Positions 1 to 8,390 of a DNA stretch of 18,555 bases are shown here, one piece after another. The stretch is from Tubulinosema ratisbonensis (lineage: Eukaryota > Microsporidia > Tubulinosematidae). The DNA lies in contig RCSS01000588.1 in NCBI GenBank assembly GCA_004000155.1, positions 1 to 18,555 on the forward strand. Reading direction: 5' to 3'. The notes beneath the pieces were generated by a model. That model saw only the letters and a list, made by a program, of their open reading frames with translations, did not search any database and was not told where the DNA came from. How positions within the stretch are numbered: the first letter of the stretch is position 1; every line of letters starts with the position of its first letter. Position numbers and translations under genes: made by a program.

Positions 1-588
1 AATCTTGAACAGACCTAGTATTTATATATTTTTAATAATTCAAAAAATTTTTGATTTCCCATTTTTGTTTAATTAACCAAAAAAGTTTCTGCCTTTTTTT
101 AGAATGCTACTTAAATATTGTTTTCGAATTCTTTGTAAAATAAGCGGTTTTATTGTAAATATTATAAAAAAATAAAAATTTATTTTTCAAATTAAAAAAA
201 ATTTTTTATATACTTAATAATTGATAAAAATTTCGGTAATTAGCAAATAAAAATTAATAATAATTAGTTTCAAACTTTTCGGAAATTGTTCAATTTGAAA
301 TAAATCACGATCTGTTTTATTATTACTGAAATTATTGTATTGAGAATAAAGTAGAGATAAATCTTTTGTTGAAATATAAAGAGAACAGAATTATCATTTT
401 TTATCATAAAAAATTTTTCTATAATAAAATTGTTAGCGAATTTATAAAAATTTTAATTTTTATAGCTTTGAAACCAAAAAATAAACAAACCTTTTAAATC
501 TTTGATACATAATTACATTATAGGTATTTAAATATTTATATTTAAAAAATTTTATAAAATATAAAAATTATAAATATTTTTATCCTTT
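1..588. other. AT-rich spacer, no gene seen
   Basis: This stretch is almost entirely A and T. I see no open frame with coding character, no RNA gene and no convincing repeat on either strand. The last part must carry the promoter and leader of the transporter that starts at 589. A CC pair (580-585 region, reading CCTTT before the ATG) is the only C-rich signal close to that start. Confidence 0.6.
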
Positions 589-1890
589 ATGAACGAACTA
601 GCGATAGATATTCCTTTGAGAACTGAAGAAACAAAAAAATCTTTCTGGATAACAGTGCTTAATTTCTCTTCAATAATGTTTGGGGCAGGTTGTCTTTCTT
701 TAGGAGTTGCTTTTGCAAAAATGGGATATGTACTTGGAACAGGGATGGTAGTTACTATGGGCTTACTCTCGATATTTAGTATCATCTTGATTGATATGCT
801 TTTGTTTAATTCTGATCAGAAGGACGAATCAACTTTGTCTGCTTTGGCACGTGGCCGTAAAAGATTCGCGCTATTTATAGATTTATTTATTGTTCTCAGC
901 TCATTTTTAACCACTGTATATTATTACACTCTAGTAATAGAATTAATTTTGTTTTTATTTGAATTTTTTTGTGCACCATTACTTATATCTAATATGTTCT
1001 TCTATTTGTCGAATTTTGTGATTACTATGGCTGTATTAGCAATTTTAGTCAAAACTTCTGGAAAAGAACCTAAATGGATGACCTGGGTCATGGTTGGTTC
1101 TATAGGATGTGTTGTGCTAATTCTGATTATTTTAGCTTGTTTTTTCCATAATCAGCTTAGGATAGGTGAACTTGTTTGGATTTCTACCGAATTAGACTAC
1201 TGGAACGCCATTTCTGCTATAATATTCGCCTTTTCGTGCCAACAATCTTATATTTACAGAATAAAGGATTTAATATATTCAACTGAACGCAGAAGAAAAC
1301 AAGTAATTTGGGCATCCATTGGATTTGGAATAGTTTTTTATAGCTTAATTGGGCTTTTATCTTATTTCATTTTTGGTAACATATCTTCTGATATCTTAAC
1401 AGAATTATTTAAAGGATATTTGCATTTACCTGGTTATGTTTCTCAGTCATACAAAATGTTATATTTGGTTTCTATTTTAGCTTTGAGGATTGTATTTGTT
1501 ATCATTTTAACCCTAGCCATAGGATATCAAACAGCTGTCGGAAGAGAATCATTTTACATATTAGCACCTAAAATAAAACTAGGGCAAAAAACGGCACTTT
1601 GGGGATACACTTTAGCTCAAATAATGGCATTTTTATTATGCGGATTTCTAAAATTAAGCCCCGAAAATGCCTTAACTTTATTAGGGGCAATAACTGAGCC
1701 ACTCCTTAATTTTATAGTTCCATTCGTTTCATATTTATGTTTTAAAAGCAAAAATGGATTTTTTACTATTTTATCAATAATATTTTGCATATTTTTTGTT
1801 TCGTTATCAGGNGTCTCTATTCATCAATTTATAACTGGCAGTAACAATAACAGTACGTTTGAATTACAATGTAACACCACTGTTGATTGA
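589..1890 (+). CDS. AAAP-family amino acid transporter (11 TM)
   Basis: The product is a 433-residue integral membrane protein of the amino acid/auxin permease family (SLC38/AVT-like), which moves amino acids across the plasma or vacuolar membrane by cation coupling. The family's TM1 signature is clear at residues 24-45 (LNFSSIMFGAGCLSLGVAFA): a broken helix with small residues, preceded by a charged cytosolic N-terminus containing TEETKKS. About eleven hydrophobic segments follow. FAFSCQQSYIYRIKDL (213-228) matches the family's TM6 hallmark, and TEPLLNFIVPFVSYL (369-383) matches the late conserved helix. The first ATG gives a normal short N-terminus. Codon 408 contains one undetermined base (1812), but the frame is intact. 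Microsporidia depend on host amino acids, so such transporters are common in them. The family is near certain; substrate and membrane are not visible. Confidence 0.9.
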   Translation: MNELAIDIPLRTEETKKSFWITVLNFSSIMFGAGCLSLGVAFAKMGYVLGTGMVVTMGLLSIFSIILIDMLLFNSDQKDESTLSALARGRKRFALFIDLFIVLSSFLTTVYYYTLVIELILFLFEFFCAPLLISNMFFYLSNFVITMAVLAILVKTSGKEPKWMTWVMVGSIGCVVLILIILACFFHNQLRIGELVWISTELDYWNAISAIIFAFSCQQSYIYRIKDLIYSTERRRKQVIWASIGFGIVFYSLIGLLSYFIFGNISSDILTELFKGYLHLPGYVSQSYKMLYLVSILALRIVFVIILTLAIGYQTAVGRESFYILAPKIKLGQKTALWGYTLAQIMAFLLCGFLKLSPENALTLLGAITEPLLNFIVPFVSYLCFKSKNGFFTILSIIFCIFFVSLSXVSIHQFITGSNNNSTFELQCNTTVD

Positions 1891-1909
1891 AAGATTTTTT
1901 ACATTTTTT

Positions 1910-1915
1910 AATAAA
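1910..1915 (+). terminator. Possible poly(A) signal of the transporter gene
   Basis: AATAAA lies about 20 bp after the TGA stop. In such AT-rich DNA the hexamer is common by chance, so position after the stop is the only support. Confidence 0.3.
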
Positions 1916-2245
1916 AATAGTTTTGCGAAATTTTTTATATCTAAGCAAATAATAAAAATAAAACAATGACACTTTTTAAAATTACATTTATTTTATTTAT
2001 AAAAATAAGTAGATGAGAAAATCTTTAAATTTTTGGTCATAATTTTACATTTAAAAGAAATCAAATTATTTATTGTTTGCCAGTTCTTTTAAACAGGATG
2101 TAAATATAAAATTTTTATTTAGTCACAATAAAAAGAATAATTAGGCATAGATGTGATTTTTCTTGTCAAAAGACGTAGTAATTTATTAAAAAAATTTTTT
2201 TAGATTTTTCTCATGGTTAATTTTTAGACAAGTAAATAAACCATT

Positions 2246-2341
2246 ATGAAGAAATATCTTATCCTGATCCTGATTTGCATACAAAAAGATTCTTTTATTT
2301 TGTCAAAAAATAAGAAATTTTTTATAAAATTTTATTCTTGA
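2246..2341 (+). CDS. Possible 31-residue signal-peptide-like ORF
   Basis: An ATG preceded by CC (2241-2242) opens a 31-codon frame. It encodes MKK, then a strongly hydrophobic stretch (YLILILICI), then a lysine-rich tail ending in TGA at 2339-2341. The shape is that of a secretory signal peptide with little behind it. It could be the surviving 5' end of a decayed secreted-protein gene, a leader ORF in front of the gene at 2387, or chance, because AT-rich sequence readily encodes Leu, Ile and Lys. The rest of the 1891-2386 spacer shows nothing else I can support. Confidence 0.2.
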   Translation: MKKYLILILICIQKDSFILSKNKKFFIKFYS

Positions 2342-2383
2342 AACAAATTTGATACAAATATACAATTATTTACTTATTAACAA

Positions 2384-2386
2384 CCC
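2384..2386 (+). promoter_or_regulatory. CCC start-proximal motif
   Basis: AACCC sits directly against the ATG at 2387. A CCC-like element just upstream of starts is a reported microsporidian gene signal, and it supports this ATG as the real start. Confidence 0.45.
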
Positions 2387-2965
2387 ATGTTAATAGAAAA
2401 AACAGATACATTTAAATGTATAAGATCAATGCATAACATCAAAAAAAATGATTTGAAATATTTAATACATGAATTTATTCTGGTAGAAAAAAACAGAGAC
2501 ACAAAATTTAAATGCGTGGTTTGTAAAATAAAATTGAAAAAATGCAGTGATTTTGTGTGTTCAGATTGTTTTAATGTTTTATATCGCAAAATAGATAACA
2601 AGTTAANTGAANTAATCATTACTTTGTACAAAAGATATAAGTTAGTAAAATCGGGGTTAGTTCTTCCATCAGTTCTGTACAAAGAGATTACAAGATTAAT
2701 TACCAGTGGATTATTTGAGAACGATTGTTATAAAAGCATTCTTATTAATTTTACAAAGATGATTCACATTTTAAATATGAAAAGAATACATTTAATGCAA
2801 AAGAATGCAAAGCTAAAAATGCTATTTGTAACATTTAAAGCTTTAAAAATTCAATACACAAATGTGTTACATTCTGATAATTGGGAAAATTTACTTATTT
2901 TACATTCTAATTTGGAAGATTTGCTAAACGAAATAAATCAGATAATTTNNTTAAAGAATCATTAA
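2387..2965 (+). CDS. Unrecognised protein with CxxC-CxxC motif
   Basis: This 192-residue protein has a cysteine cluster at about residues 43-61: CVVC, a lysine-rich spacer with one extra cysteine, then CSDC. That gives CxxC-x11-CxxC, the layout of a small structural zinc site. The rest is Leu/Ile/Lys-rich and mostly helical in character, with no signal peptide or membrane segment. A short N-terminal zinc site followed by helices resembles the arrangement in Atg14/UVRAG (Vps38)-type subunits of the Vps34 complex, but I see no further signature, so this is only a weak suggestion. Four undetermined bases (2607, 2612, 2949, 2950) fall inside without breaking the frame. The start is supported by a CCC motif touching the ATG. 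Its stop lies 9 bp from the stop of the opposing gene at 2975. Confidence 0.6.
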   Translation: MLIEKTDTFKCIRSMHNIKKNDLKYLIHEFILVEKNRDTKFKCVVCKIKLKKCSDFVCSDCFNVLYRKIDNKLXEXIITLYKRYKLVKSGLVLPSVLYKEITRLITSGLFENDCYKSILINFTKMIHILNMKRIHLMQKNAKLKMLFVTFKALKIQYTNVLHSDNWENLLILHSNLEDLLNEINQIIXLKNH

Positions 2966-2974
2966 AATTTTTAA

Positions 2975-5233
2975 TCACTGATAAATATTAGGAAAAACAA
3001 AATCGTTGTCGTCTTTTTTCTTAGAAGATCCACTAAACAAATTCTGCGATTGTATTTTATTGGTTGGTTGATACAAATTAGAAAGAGGTTTTCCTTTGAT
3101 ATCATTTAACAGCTCTTTAATAAGTGTTCTACTTCTTTTTATACTGGCATTTTTTAAAAACTCGTAAATTTTTTGTATTTTTTCAGGGTTAAAATTAAAT
3201 TTCTGGAAAACTGATGGACCATCCTCTTTTTTAAGACATTCTATCAGCAAAGTTATAATTTCTGTTTGACAATCTACCATTTCAAATGAATTATAACACA
3301 TTAACAATTTCAAAGTCAACCTTTCTGTCTCAAAATTGAATTTAACGCGATTGTAAAATCCATAAATTTTTAGTAAAATTTGCGGATTCGTAAATTGTAA
3401 AAATTCGATCAAAAGATTTGTGTAATTAATTTCATTTTTAGATTTTAAATTCTTCACTATTAAATTTTCTAAGACAGCAATAAAAGACTTTGTTGTGTTA
3501 GAAACTTCAATTTCATCATCCAATTCATTCCATTCATTTAAAAGTCTTCTAAATATTTTCTCAACGAAAGGTATTTGTAATTCTTCGTTTAATTTTTGTA
3601 ATAAATCAACACAAAAATAATTTAAATCTTTGAGTGAAATATTTTCTATCGAATTAAAAATATTTTCCCAGATTTCGTTAGGAACACCGTAATTCTTGTA
3701 GATTAAAGCTACAATTGAAAAAGATCTATCAAAAGGAGGATTGTTTATAAAAAATATAAAAAATTTGTTAATTTCTTCAGACATTACTTCAGGATTGTGT
3801 TTCAAAAAGTAAAATAAAATGTGTGCTTTTTTAAGATCCATGTCTCCTTCCAATACTTGTTTAATTAATGTCATATCCTCTAATTTTAATATTATATTTA
3901 CAATTGCTTCTTCTACATAGTCTCTTTCTTTTAATGAATTAAACAAATTTATCAATTTATATTTGTCAATATAAAACTTTTTTACAATTTGTCCTATCAA
4001 TTTACAAGAATCTTTGTCGTTTAAATCTAAACGTGCCATAAAATCAGTAGCTTGAGGGTCATTGTCAAGATACAAAGAAAGTGCTTTCAAATAACTACAA
4101 TTTAAAGGAAGTGTATGCTTATGTTTATTAGCTTTAAGCAAAATAATTGCATACTTTCTTGGAATATCATTCACGAATTTAGTTAAAAATAAATGATTTG
4201 CTGATTGATAATTTTGAGAAATTATACCAAATAGAGTGATAAGATAACTCTCCAAGTCTTCTATTTTAATAGAATTGCAATCATCGTCTTGAAAAGTGAC
4301 GACTACTCTGATTACTTCTTGTAATATTTGCATTGCTAAAGAATAAAATAATTCATCCTGCATTCCTTTTCTAAACAAAATGATCCAAAATTGTAAAGAA
4401 AGAGAGAATGAATGAATATTTTTGCTTATCCCTTTAAATATGTAAGCGTATAATTGTAAATTTTTACAAAAATGTGCTCTTTTTAAATTTAAAAAACACT
4501 CAATCATTTTCGGTTCTACATCGACTAATTCAGCAAACCCCACTAAATTATTAAAAAATTCAAAATCGTTGTATTTGGAATTGATTGCCTCAAGAAAAAA
4601 TTCCGATGCTTTTTCCGGAAACAAATTTCCTCTCTCCAAAATAATTTTAAAATCTATTGGTTTTGGTAAAATAGAAATCAAATGAGTGTAAATCAAAATA
4701 ACTTCTTCCAAACAGAAACCATCGCTAATCAACTGTAAAAGATTATCTTTCATAATAATCATAGCTCTTTTTAGCTCACTTCTTCTATTCTCATCTATTT
4801 CTATGCTATTATGCATCAAATAAAGAAAGTTTTCAAGAATCAAAAACCCAATCTTTTTTCTAAATTTAATCAATTCTATTAAAATGTTTAAAAAATTCGG
4901 GTAACAACCAGGCCAAGAATACAAACCAATCTTAGCATAAATTTTAGCGAATTTCTTTTCGTCGATACCTTTAAACTCGTAGTTTAAAATAATAAACTCT
5001 GCCGCGTTAATAACCTCAATCAAAGATTGATTATTCTCTCTTAAAATATACATTCTTTTCTCTAAAATGACGAGAAAATAGAATCTTAAATTGTGCTCGT
5101 CAATCTTGAATGCCTCTATAATATATTCGATGGGTTCTTGTCTGAGAATTCTTTCCACCTCGTTTTCTACTGCTGTAATGAGCTTTGGATTGGATGGAAG
5201 TGATTCTAAAAGTTCTAATAAACGCATTTTCAT
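2975..5233 (-). CDS. Exportin-like karyopherin (importin-beta superfamily)
   Basis: This 752-residue, wholly helical protein has no membrane segment. The N-terminus fits the importin-beta/Xpo1-like fold. Residues 51-62 (FYFLVILEKRMY) resemble the 'rfF..q.Le.ki' helix, and 106-115 (SWPGCYPNFL) resembles the conserved 'WP..wp.fl' motif of exportins. A polar helix with paired arginines (NRRSELKRAM, about 149-158) follows where that family has one. Near the C-terminus, TLIKELLNDIKGKPL resembles the end of exportin-5/Msn5-type proteins. It is shorter than the usual 900-1,200 residues, as is common in microsporidia. It would carry cargo through nuclear pores with Ran-GTP. The exact member (Xpo5/Msn5, Xpo6, Xpo1-like) cannot be decided by eye, and another HEAT-repeat protein remains possible. 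The start is supported by CCCC three bases before the ATG; a second ATG two codons on is the alternative. Confidence 0.55.
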   Translation of the reverse strand: MKMRLLELLESLPSNPKLITAVENEVERILRQEPIEYIIEAFKIDEHNLRFYFLVILEKRMYILRENNQSLIEVINAAEFIILNYEFKGIDEKKFAKIYAKIGLYSWPGCYPNFLNILIELIKFRKKIGFLILENFLYLMHNSIEIDENRRSELKRAMIIMKDNLLQLISDGFCLEEVILIYTHLISILPKPIDFKIILERGNLFPEKASEFFLEAINSKYNDFEFFNNLVGFAELVDVEPKMIECFLNLKRAHFCKNLQLYAYIFKGISKNIHSFSLSLQFWIILFRKGMQDELFYSLAMQILQEVIRVVVTFQDDDCNSIKIEDLESYLITLFGIISQNYQSANHLFLTKFVNDIPRKYAIILLKANKHKHTLPLNCSYLKALSLYLDNDPQATDFMARLDLNDKDSCKLIGQIVKKFYIDKYKLINLFNSLKERDYVEEAIVNIILKLEDMTLIKQVLEGDMDLKKAHILFYFLKHNPEVMSEEINKFFIFFINNPPFDRSFSIVALIYKNYGVPNEIWENIFNSIENISLKDLNYFCVDLLQKLNEELQIPFVEKIFRRLLNEWNELDDEIEVSNTTKSFIAVLENLIVKNLKSKNEINYTNLLIEFLQFTNPQILLKIYGFYNRVKFNFETERLTLKLLMCYNSFEMVDCQTEIITLLIECLKKEDGPSVFQKFNFNPEKIQKIYEFLKNASIKRSRTLIKELLNDIKGKPLSNLYQPTNKIQSQNLFSGSSKKKDDNDFVFPNIYQ

Positions 5234-5235
5234 TT

Positions 5236-5239
5236 GGGG
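5236..5239 (-). promoter_or_regulatory. CCCC start-proximal motif of the exportin-like gene
   Basis: On the minus strand CCCC is followed by AA and the ATG at 5233. It is the only C-run in this very AT-rich leader and fits the microsporidian start-proximal signal. Confidence 0.45.
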
Positions 5240-6201
5240 AATGAAATTATTAATTTTAAAAATAAAAAGTTTTTTATTGCAAAAAAATAAATTAAAAATT
5301 TAAATGAAAATTATATATTTTTATTTTTTACATATTTAAAAATTGGTATTAAATATATTTAATAAGATAATTACATCAAAGAAAACGGATTGAGGTGTTT
5401 GATAGATTGCTTCTAATCGATATAAAATAAAAACATAGCTATTCAAACTAAACCAAAAATTCAATTGTAATTNAGAATGAGTATTCTCGTTAATACAGAA
5501 GTATCTTACATAAAGCATAAAAGTGGGAAATTTGGCAACTTCGATAAATAAAACCAACATATCAAGCATAAGAAAATACTACATATTGTTATAATTTTAA
5601 CGCTTAATAAATTGAAATTGTCATACCTGACAGGAATCATGTAGTAGGTTTTGAGAAAATTGATAAATTTATAAAAAAATTGAATAAACCCTTAAGTGTC
5701 ATATTTTGAATCATTTAAATAGAAGCTGTGAACCCAACGGATACAACAATGTATCTGTTAATTATNCCATTTAAAGATATTTATAGTCCATGGATATTTA
5801 TTTGTTTTTATGTACTGAATACATTTAAGTGTCCTAATTTTTACTTATATTAGATTACAAAAATAGATAAAAAAACTTTTCTATTTTTAATACAAATATC
5901 AATAAAATATAAGTGTCAATTCTCAAATTCCAAAGAAAATAAATATAACTTTATATTCATAAAAACAAAAAGGATTTTTTACATACAACGGTAAAATGAC
6001 CTATTTAATATACGCAGAAACAATGTAATTTGCGAAGACATAAATTTAATACAACATATCAGTCAGAACCTTATACTGAATTAAAAAAATATCGATACAA
6101 TAAAATAGCACGATAATTTATTTAACGAAGAGATAAAACGGTTGAGCAACAAAACCTCATAGTCTTATTTCACTATATTTTTTCTGCGATTTTTATATTA
6201 C
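5240..6201. other. Gene-free left flank of the transposon relic
   Basis: No intact gene is visible. Short open fragments exist, such as 5611-5709 (+, 32 codons with IPDRNHVVGFEKIDKF) and about 6021-6110 (+), which look slightly more coding-like than background but match no family I know. Two undetermined bases lie here (5473, 5766). The stretch is less purely A/T than ordinary spacers in this window, which would fit decayed mobile DNA. Confidence 0.4.
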
Positions 6202-6212
6202 AAAACGGTATA
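6202..6212 (+). repeat. Left terminal inverted repeat of the MULE-like element
   Basis: AAAACGGTATA is the exact reverse complement of 7590-7600. It starts about 40 bp before the transposase-like frame opens. Confidence 0.6.
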
Positions 6213-6241
6213 TTTTATATAAAAAAACAATAAGGATATGA

Positions 6242-7545
6242 ATTCATAAAAAACGGAAAGGCAAAGAAAATCCGGAGGTAAAAAATTACATTTATAACCT
6301 CCACACAAAATATAAAGAACGCATAATCTATCGATGTCAAAACAGAAAATGCTAGGCGAGAACAAAGAGCCCATTCTCACCAATGAACATACTCACAAAG
6401 AAGAGAATAAAAGATTTGAGATTTAAAGCTAACTTAACAATTAAAAAGGAATCATTATTTACGAAATACCTACCCTTCGATATTAATGTGGCGGTATCAA
6501 ATGATTTAAATGAAGCTGTAATAAGAAATGTGCCTAAAATCAAATCATTAATATATAAATGTACAGGGAGATGAAAAAAGCGATTAAGAATAACGTTGTC
6601 GAATTTGATGATATGCCTGAATCATTTGTTGAAACGTGCGGAAATGAAAGGGGTTTGAAAATGATTCCGGGTTTTCGGACTAAAAGCTTTTAATAATTTT
6701 AGCTTCTGATTTTTCAACAAATTCCATGAAAAGACAAGCAAATGGGTCATAGACGGGACCTTTAAATCCGTACCAGAAGAATTAATGCAATTGATGACAG
6801 TACATGGATTTTTTTAGGAAGACACTCCTTTTGTATATGTTTTATTGAAATCAAAATCTCAGCAAACATATAATGAGTTTTTTCAAATAAAAAATATTAC
6901 TAAACATATTTTACAAAATATAGAAATTAGTCTTGAAAATCCTTGTATAATGCTTTGCATACAGTCTTTACACTTCAATCATAAATTCATGTGATTATCA
7001 TTTTTTTTCGTTGTTTGAAGAAATGTACAAAAATCTAACCTGACTTCTAAGTACAGGACAGATACCGTATTTATATACACAGTTTAAAAATTCCTAGACT
7101 TGTGTTGTTTTGGCGTAAAAGACGTTTATAAAGCTTTTTGAGCATAAAATGTTTTACTGAACTGATAAATTTAGTGACTTAAAAGATTTTTTTGCTATTT
7201 TGAAAAAACTTATAGACATTATAAGGATAAAGACCCTCTTTTTAAATTAGTTTTGGGGATGTTATGAAAAATGTATTAAAAGGACTATTCTACACAACAA
7301 ATCTAGCTGAGGGCTGGCCTTAATGCTTAAACAACCAGTCGAATATTGCACACCCAAACATTTAAAAAATTTTAGATACTATTAAAAATAAAGAAGAAAA
7401 AAGTAGATACAAATTAGTTTAATATAACCCTGGAAAATTAGATCTTAATCGACGGGAATCACAGAAAGAAGGCATTCTGTATATTATAATTTATAATTAT
7501 GAAAATTTTGATAAAAAAGGATATTTTAAATATTAGAAAACTGTT
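6242..7545 (+). pseudogene. MULE transposase relic (FLYWCH + DDE), many lesions
   Basis: The relic reads in order like a microsporidian MULE transposase. 6242-6574 is one frame with a single in-frame TAG (6353-6355). It begins with a FLYWCH-like zinc module: YRCQNRKC gives two cysteines at 6335-6352, while the expected HTH histidines (EHTHKEE) appear in another frame at 6385-6405, showing paired frameshifts. The catalytic start WVIDGTFKSVP follows, with the first DDE aspartate codon at 6752-6754, then MTVHGFF, a stop, and FVYVLLKSKSQQTYNEFF (about 6829-6890). Further on comes a block like the family's RTNNxVEGWH motif, here TTNLAEGW (about 7291-7318), and then NIAHPNI (about 7341-7362). The tail ILYIIIYNYENFDKKGY resembles the usual C-terminal end. 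Stops and shifts occur throughout, so it is a pseudogene. The middle, with the second catalytic residue, is the least readable part. Confidence 0.8.
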
Positions 7546-7589
7546 ATAACTGGAAAATTAATTAAATAATTTTAATTTTATATTTAAAG

Positions 7590-7600
7590 TATACCGTTTT
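7590..7600 (-). repeat. Right terminal inverted repeat of the MULE-like element
   Basis: TATACCGTTTT is the exact inverted copy of 6202-6212 and lies about 45 bp after the last transposase-like codons. Confidence 0.6.
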
Positions 7601-7615
7601 ATAGATTTACTTTAA

Positions 7616-7922
7616 CAGTGGCAAGTTGATTAACAAAATGACGTTATGCATTTCGTTGACCATCGATTTATTTTTTTAACAAAAACGCGTGGATGACTTA
7701 TGCATTTTATCCCGGTTCTTAAATATTAAAAATGAAAATTTTATAACTAAAACCAGAAACATACTTATTTTAATAAATAATTGCTCTGTTCAAAAGGCAA
7801 AATGTAATTTTTATCACAAAAAAATATATTTTTGCCACCCTTCAAACACCACCTCGTTATTCCACTGATTGGATAAGAAAATTATACAGACGCTACAATC
7901 AAATTATAAAAAAATTTTTTAG
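7616..7922 (+). pseudogene. pogo/Tigger-type (DDE_1) transposase relic
   Basis: Decayed pieces of a CENP-B/pogo-like transposase follow each other in order. GKLINKMTLCISLT (about 7620-7662) resembles the 'GkkskeRlTvllc.N' strand after the first catalytic Asp. KNAWMTYAF (7681-7707) matches the 'kaWMt..iF' motif. RNILILINNCSVQKAK (about 7755-7802) matches 'kiLLllDNcs.H': the catalytic Asp has become Asn and the His has become Gln. HPSNTTSLFH (about 7838-7865), an in-frame TGA, then LDKKIIQTLQSNYKKIF matches 'PpNtTsllQPlDqgiI..fK..Yrk'. At least two frame changes and two stops are present, and the segment between the first and second motifs is shortened. The N-terminal DNA-binding half is not recognisable here. 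The order and spacing of four family motifs make the assignment good despite the decay. Confidence 0.7.
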
Positions 7923-8039
7923 ATCGGATTTTTTACCTGATAGCGTGTGAATATTTATAAAAATTTTAATAATTATATCATTAGCATTTGTTTTGAAATA
8001 TAAATAGCTTTTAGAAAGATTAAATGAAAGTTTTTTAGA

Positions 8040-8390
8040 TACGATTTAATTTTTTACTACCAATAATATCAAAGCTTTTGATGAAAAGCTATTAGATGTT
8101 ATAGGAGAGAACAATAAATAAAAATTTAATCATATATTATAACTTCTTTGTATATGTGCCTGTTTGTGATGGCGATACAAAATATATTATTGATATATTT
8201 TGCGAAAATAATAAGTTTGAACTATTAGTGGGAAGATACTAATAAGAGTTTTAAAGAAGAGCATTCTAATAATATGAACAAAATCAAGAAGCTCGTAAAG
8301 AAATATACATTGGGTACCGTTCTTGAGTTTGTCGGTGTTTAAAAATACTTTAAAAAGAATAAGCGAATAATAACCCGCATTTCTTTAATG
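8040..8390 (+). pseudogene. Decayed coding stretch, perhaps pogo transposase C-terminus
   Basis: Three short open pieces in shifting frames look more coding-like than the surroundings. About 8056-8121 reads TTNNIKAFDEKLLDVIGENN before a stop. 8101-8241 is open with no ATG and contains FVYVPVCDGDTKYIIDIF. 8239-8341 reads NKSFKEEHSNNMNKIKKLVK and ends in a stop after LEFVGV, with KYFKKNKR directly behind it. The final helix-rich piece lies where pogo-like transposases carry a charged C-terminal helix, so it may belong to the relic that begins at 7616. I recognise no family directly, and chance open frames cannot be excluded. Confidence 0.3.

Larger units (their letters stand above)
6202..7600 (+). 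mobile_element. Dead MULE-type DNA transposon with 11 bp TIRs
   Basis: AAAACGGTATA at 6202-6212 is matched by its exact reverse complement at 7590-7600. After one mismatch a further TTTA also matches, giving partial similarity inward. These ends neatly bracket a degenerate MULE transposase reading frame (about 6242-7545). CGG is rare in this window, so an inverted match at both ends of the transposase is unlikely to be accidental. I could not find a clear 8-11 bp target site duplication: TTTATATTAC on the left against ATAGATTTAC on the right agree only in part. The element is about 1.4 kb and non-autonomous in its present state because the transposase is broken. Confidence 0.7.

Noticed and set aside
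5336..5569. Minus-strand open frame of 77 codons
   Set aside because: It matches no family, lies in spacer or transposon debris, contains an undetermined base, and has the Phe/Ile/Leu-rich make-up expected from random AT-rich sequence.
6198..6543. Two minus-strand open frames across the MULE relic
   Set aside because: They are antisense shadows of the transposase coding strand, whose motifs are on the plus strand.
6192..7610. Target site duplication of the MULE element
   Set aside because: The flanking decamers agree at only about half their positions, so no duplication is claimed.
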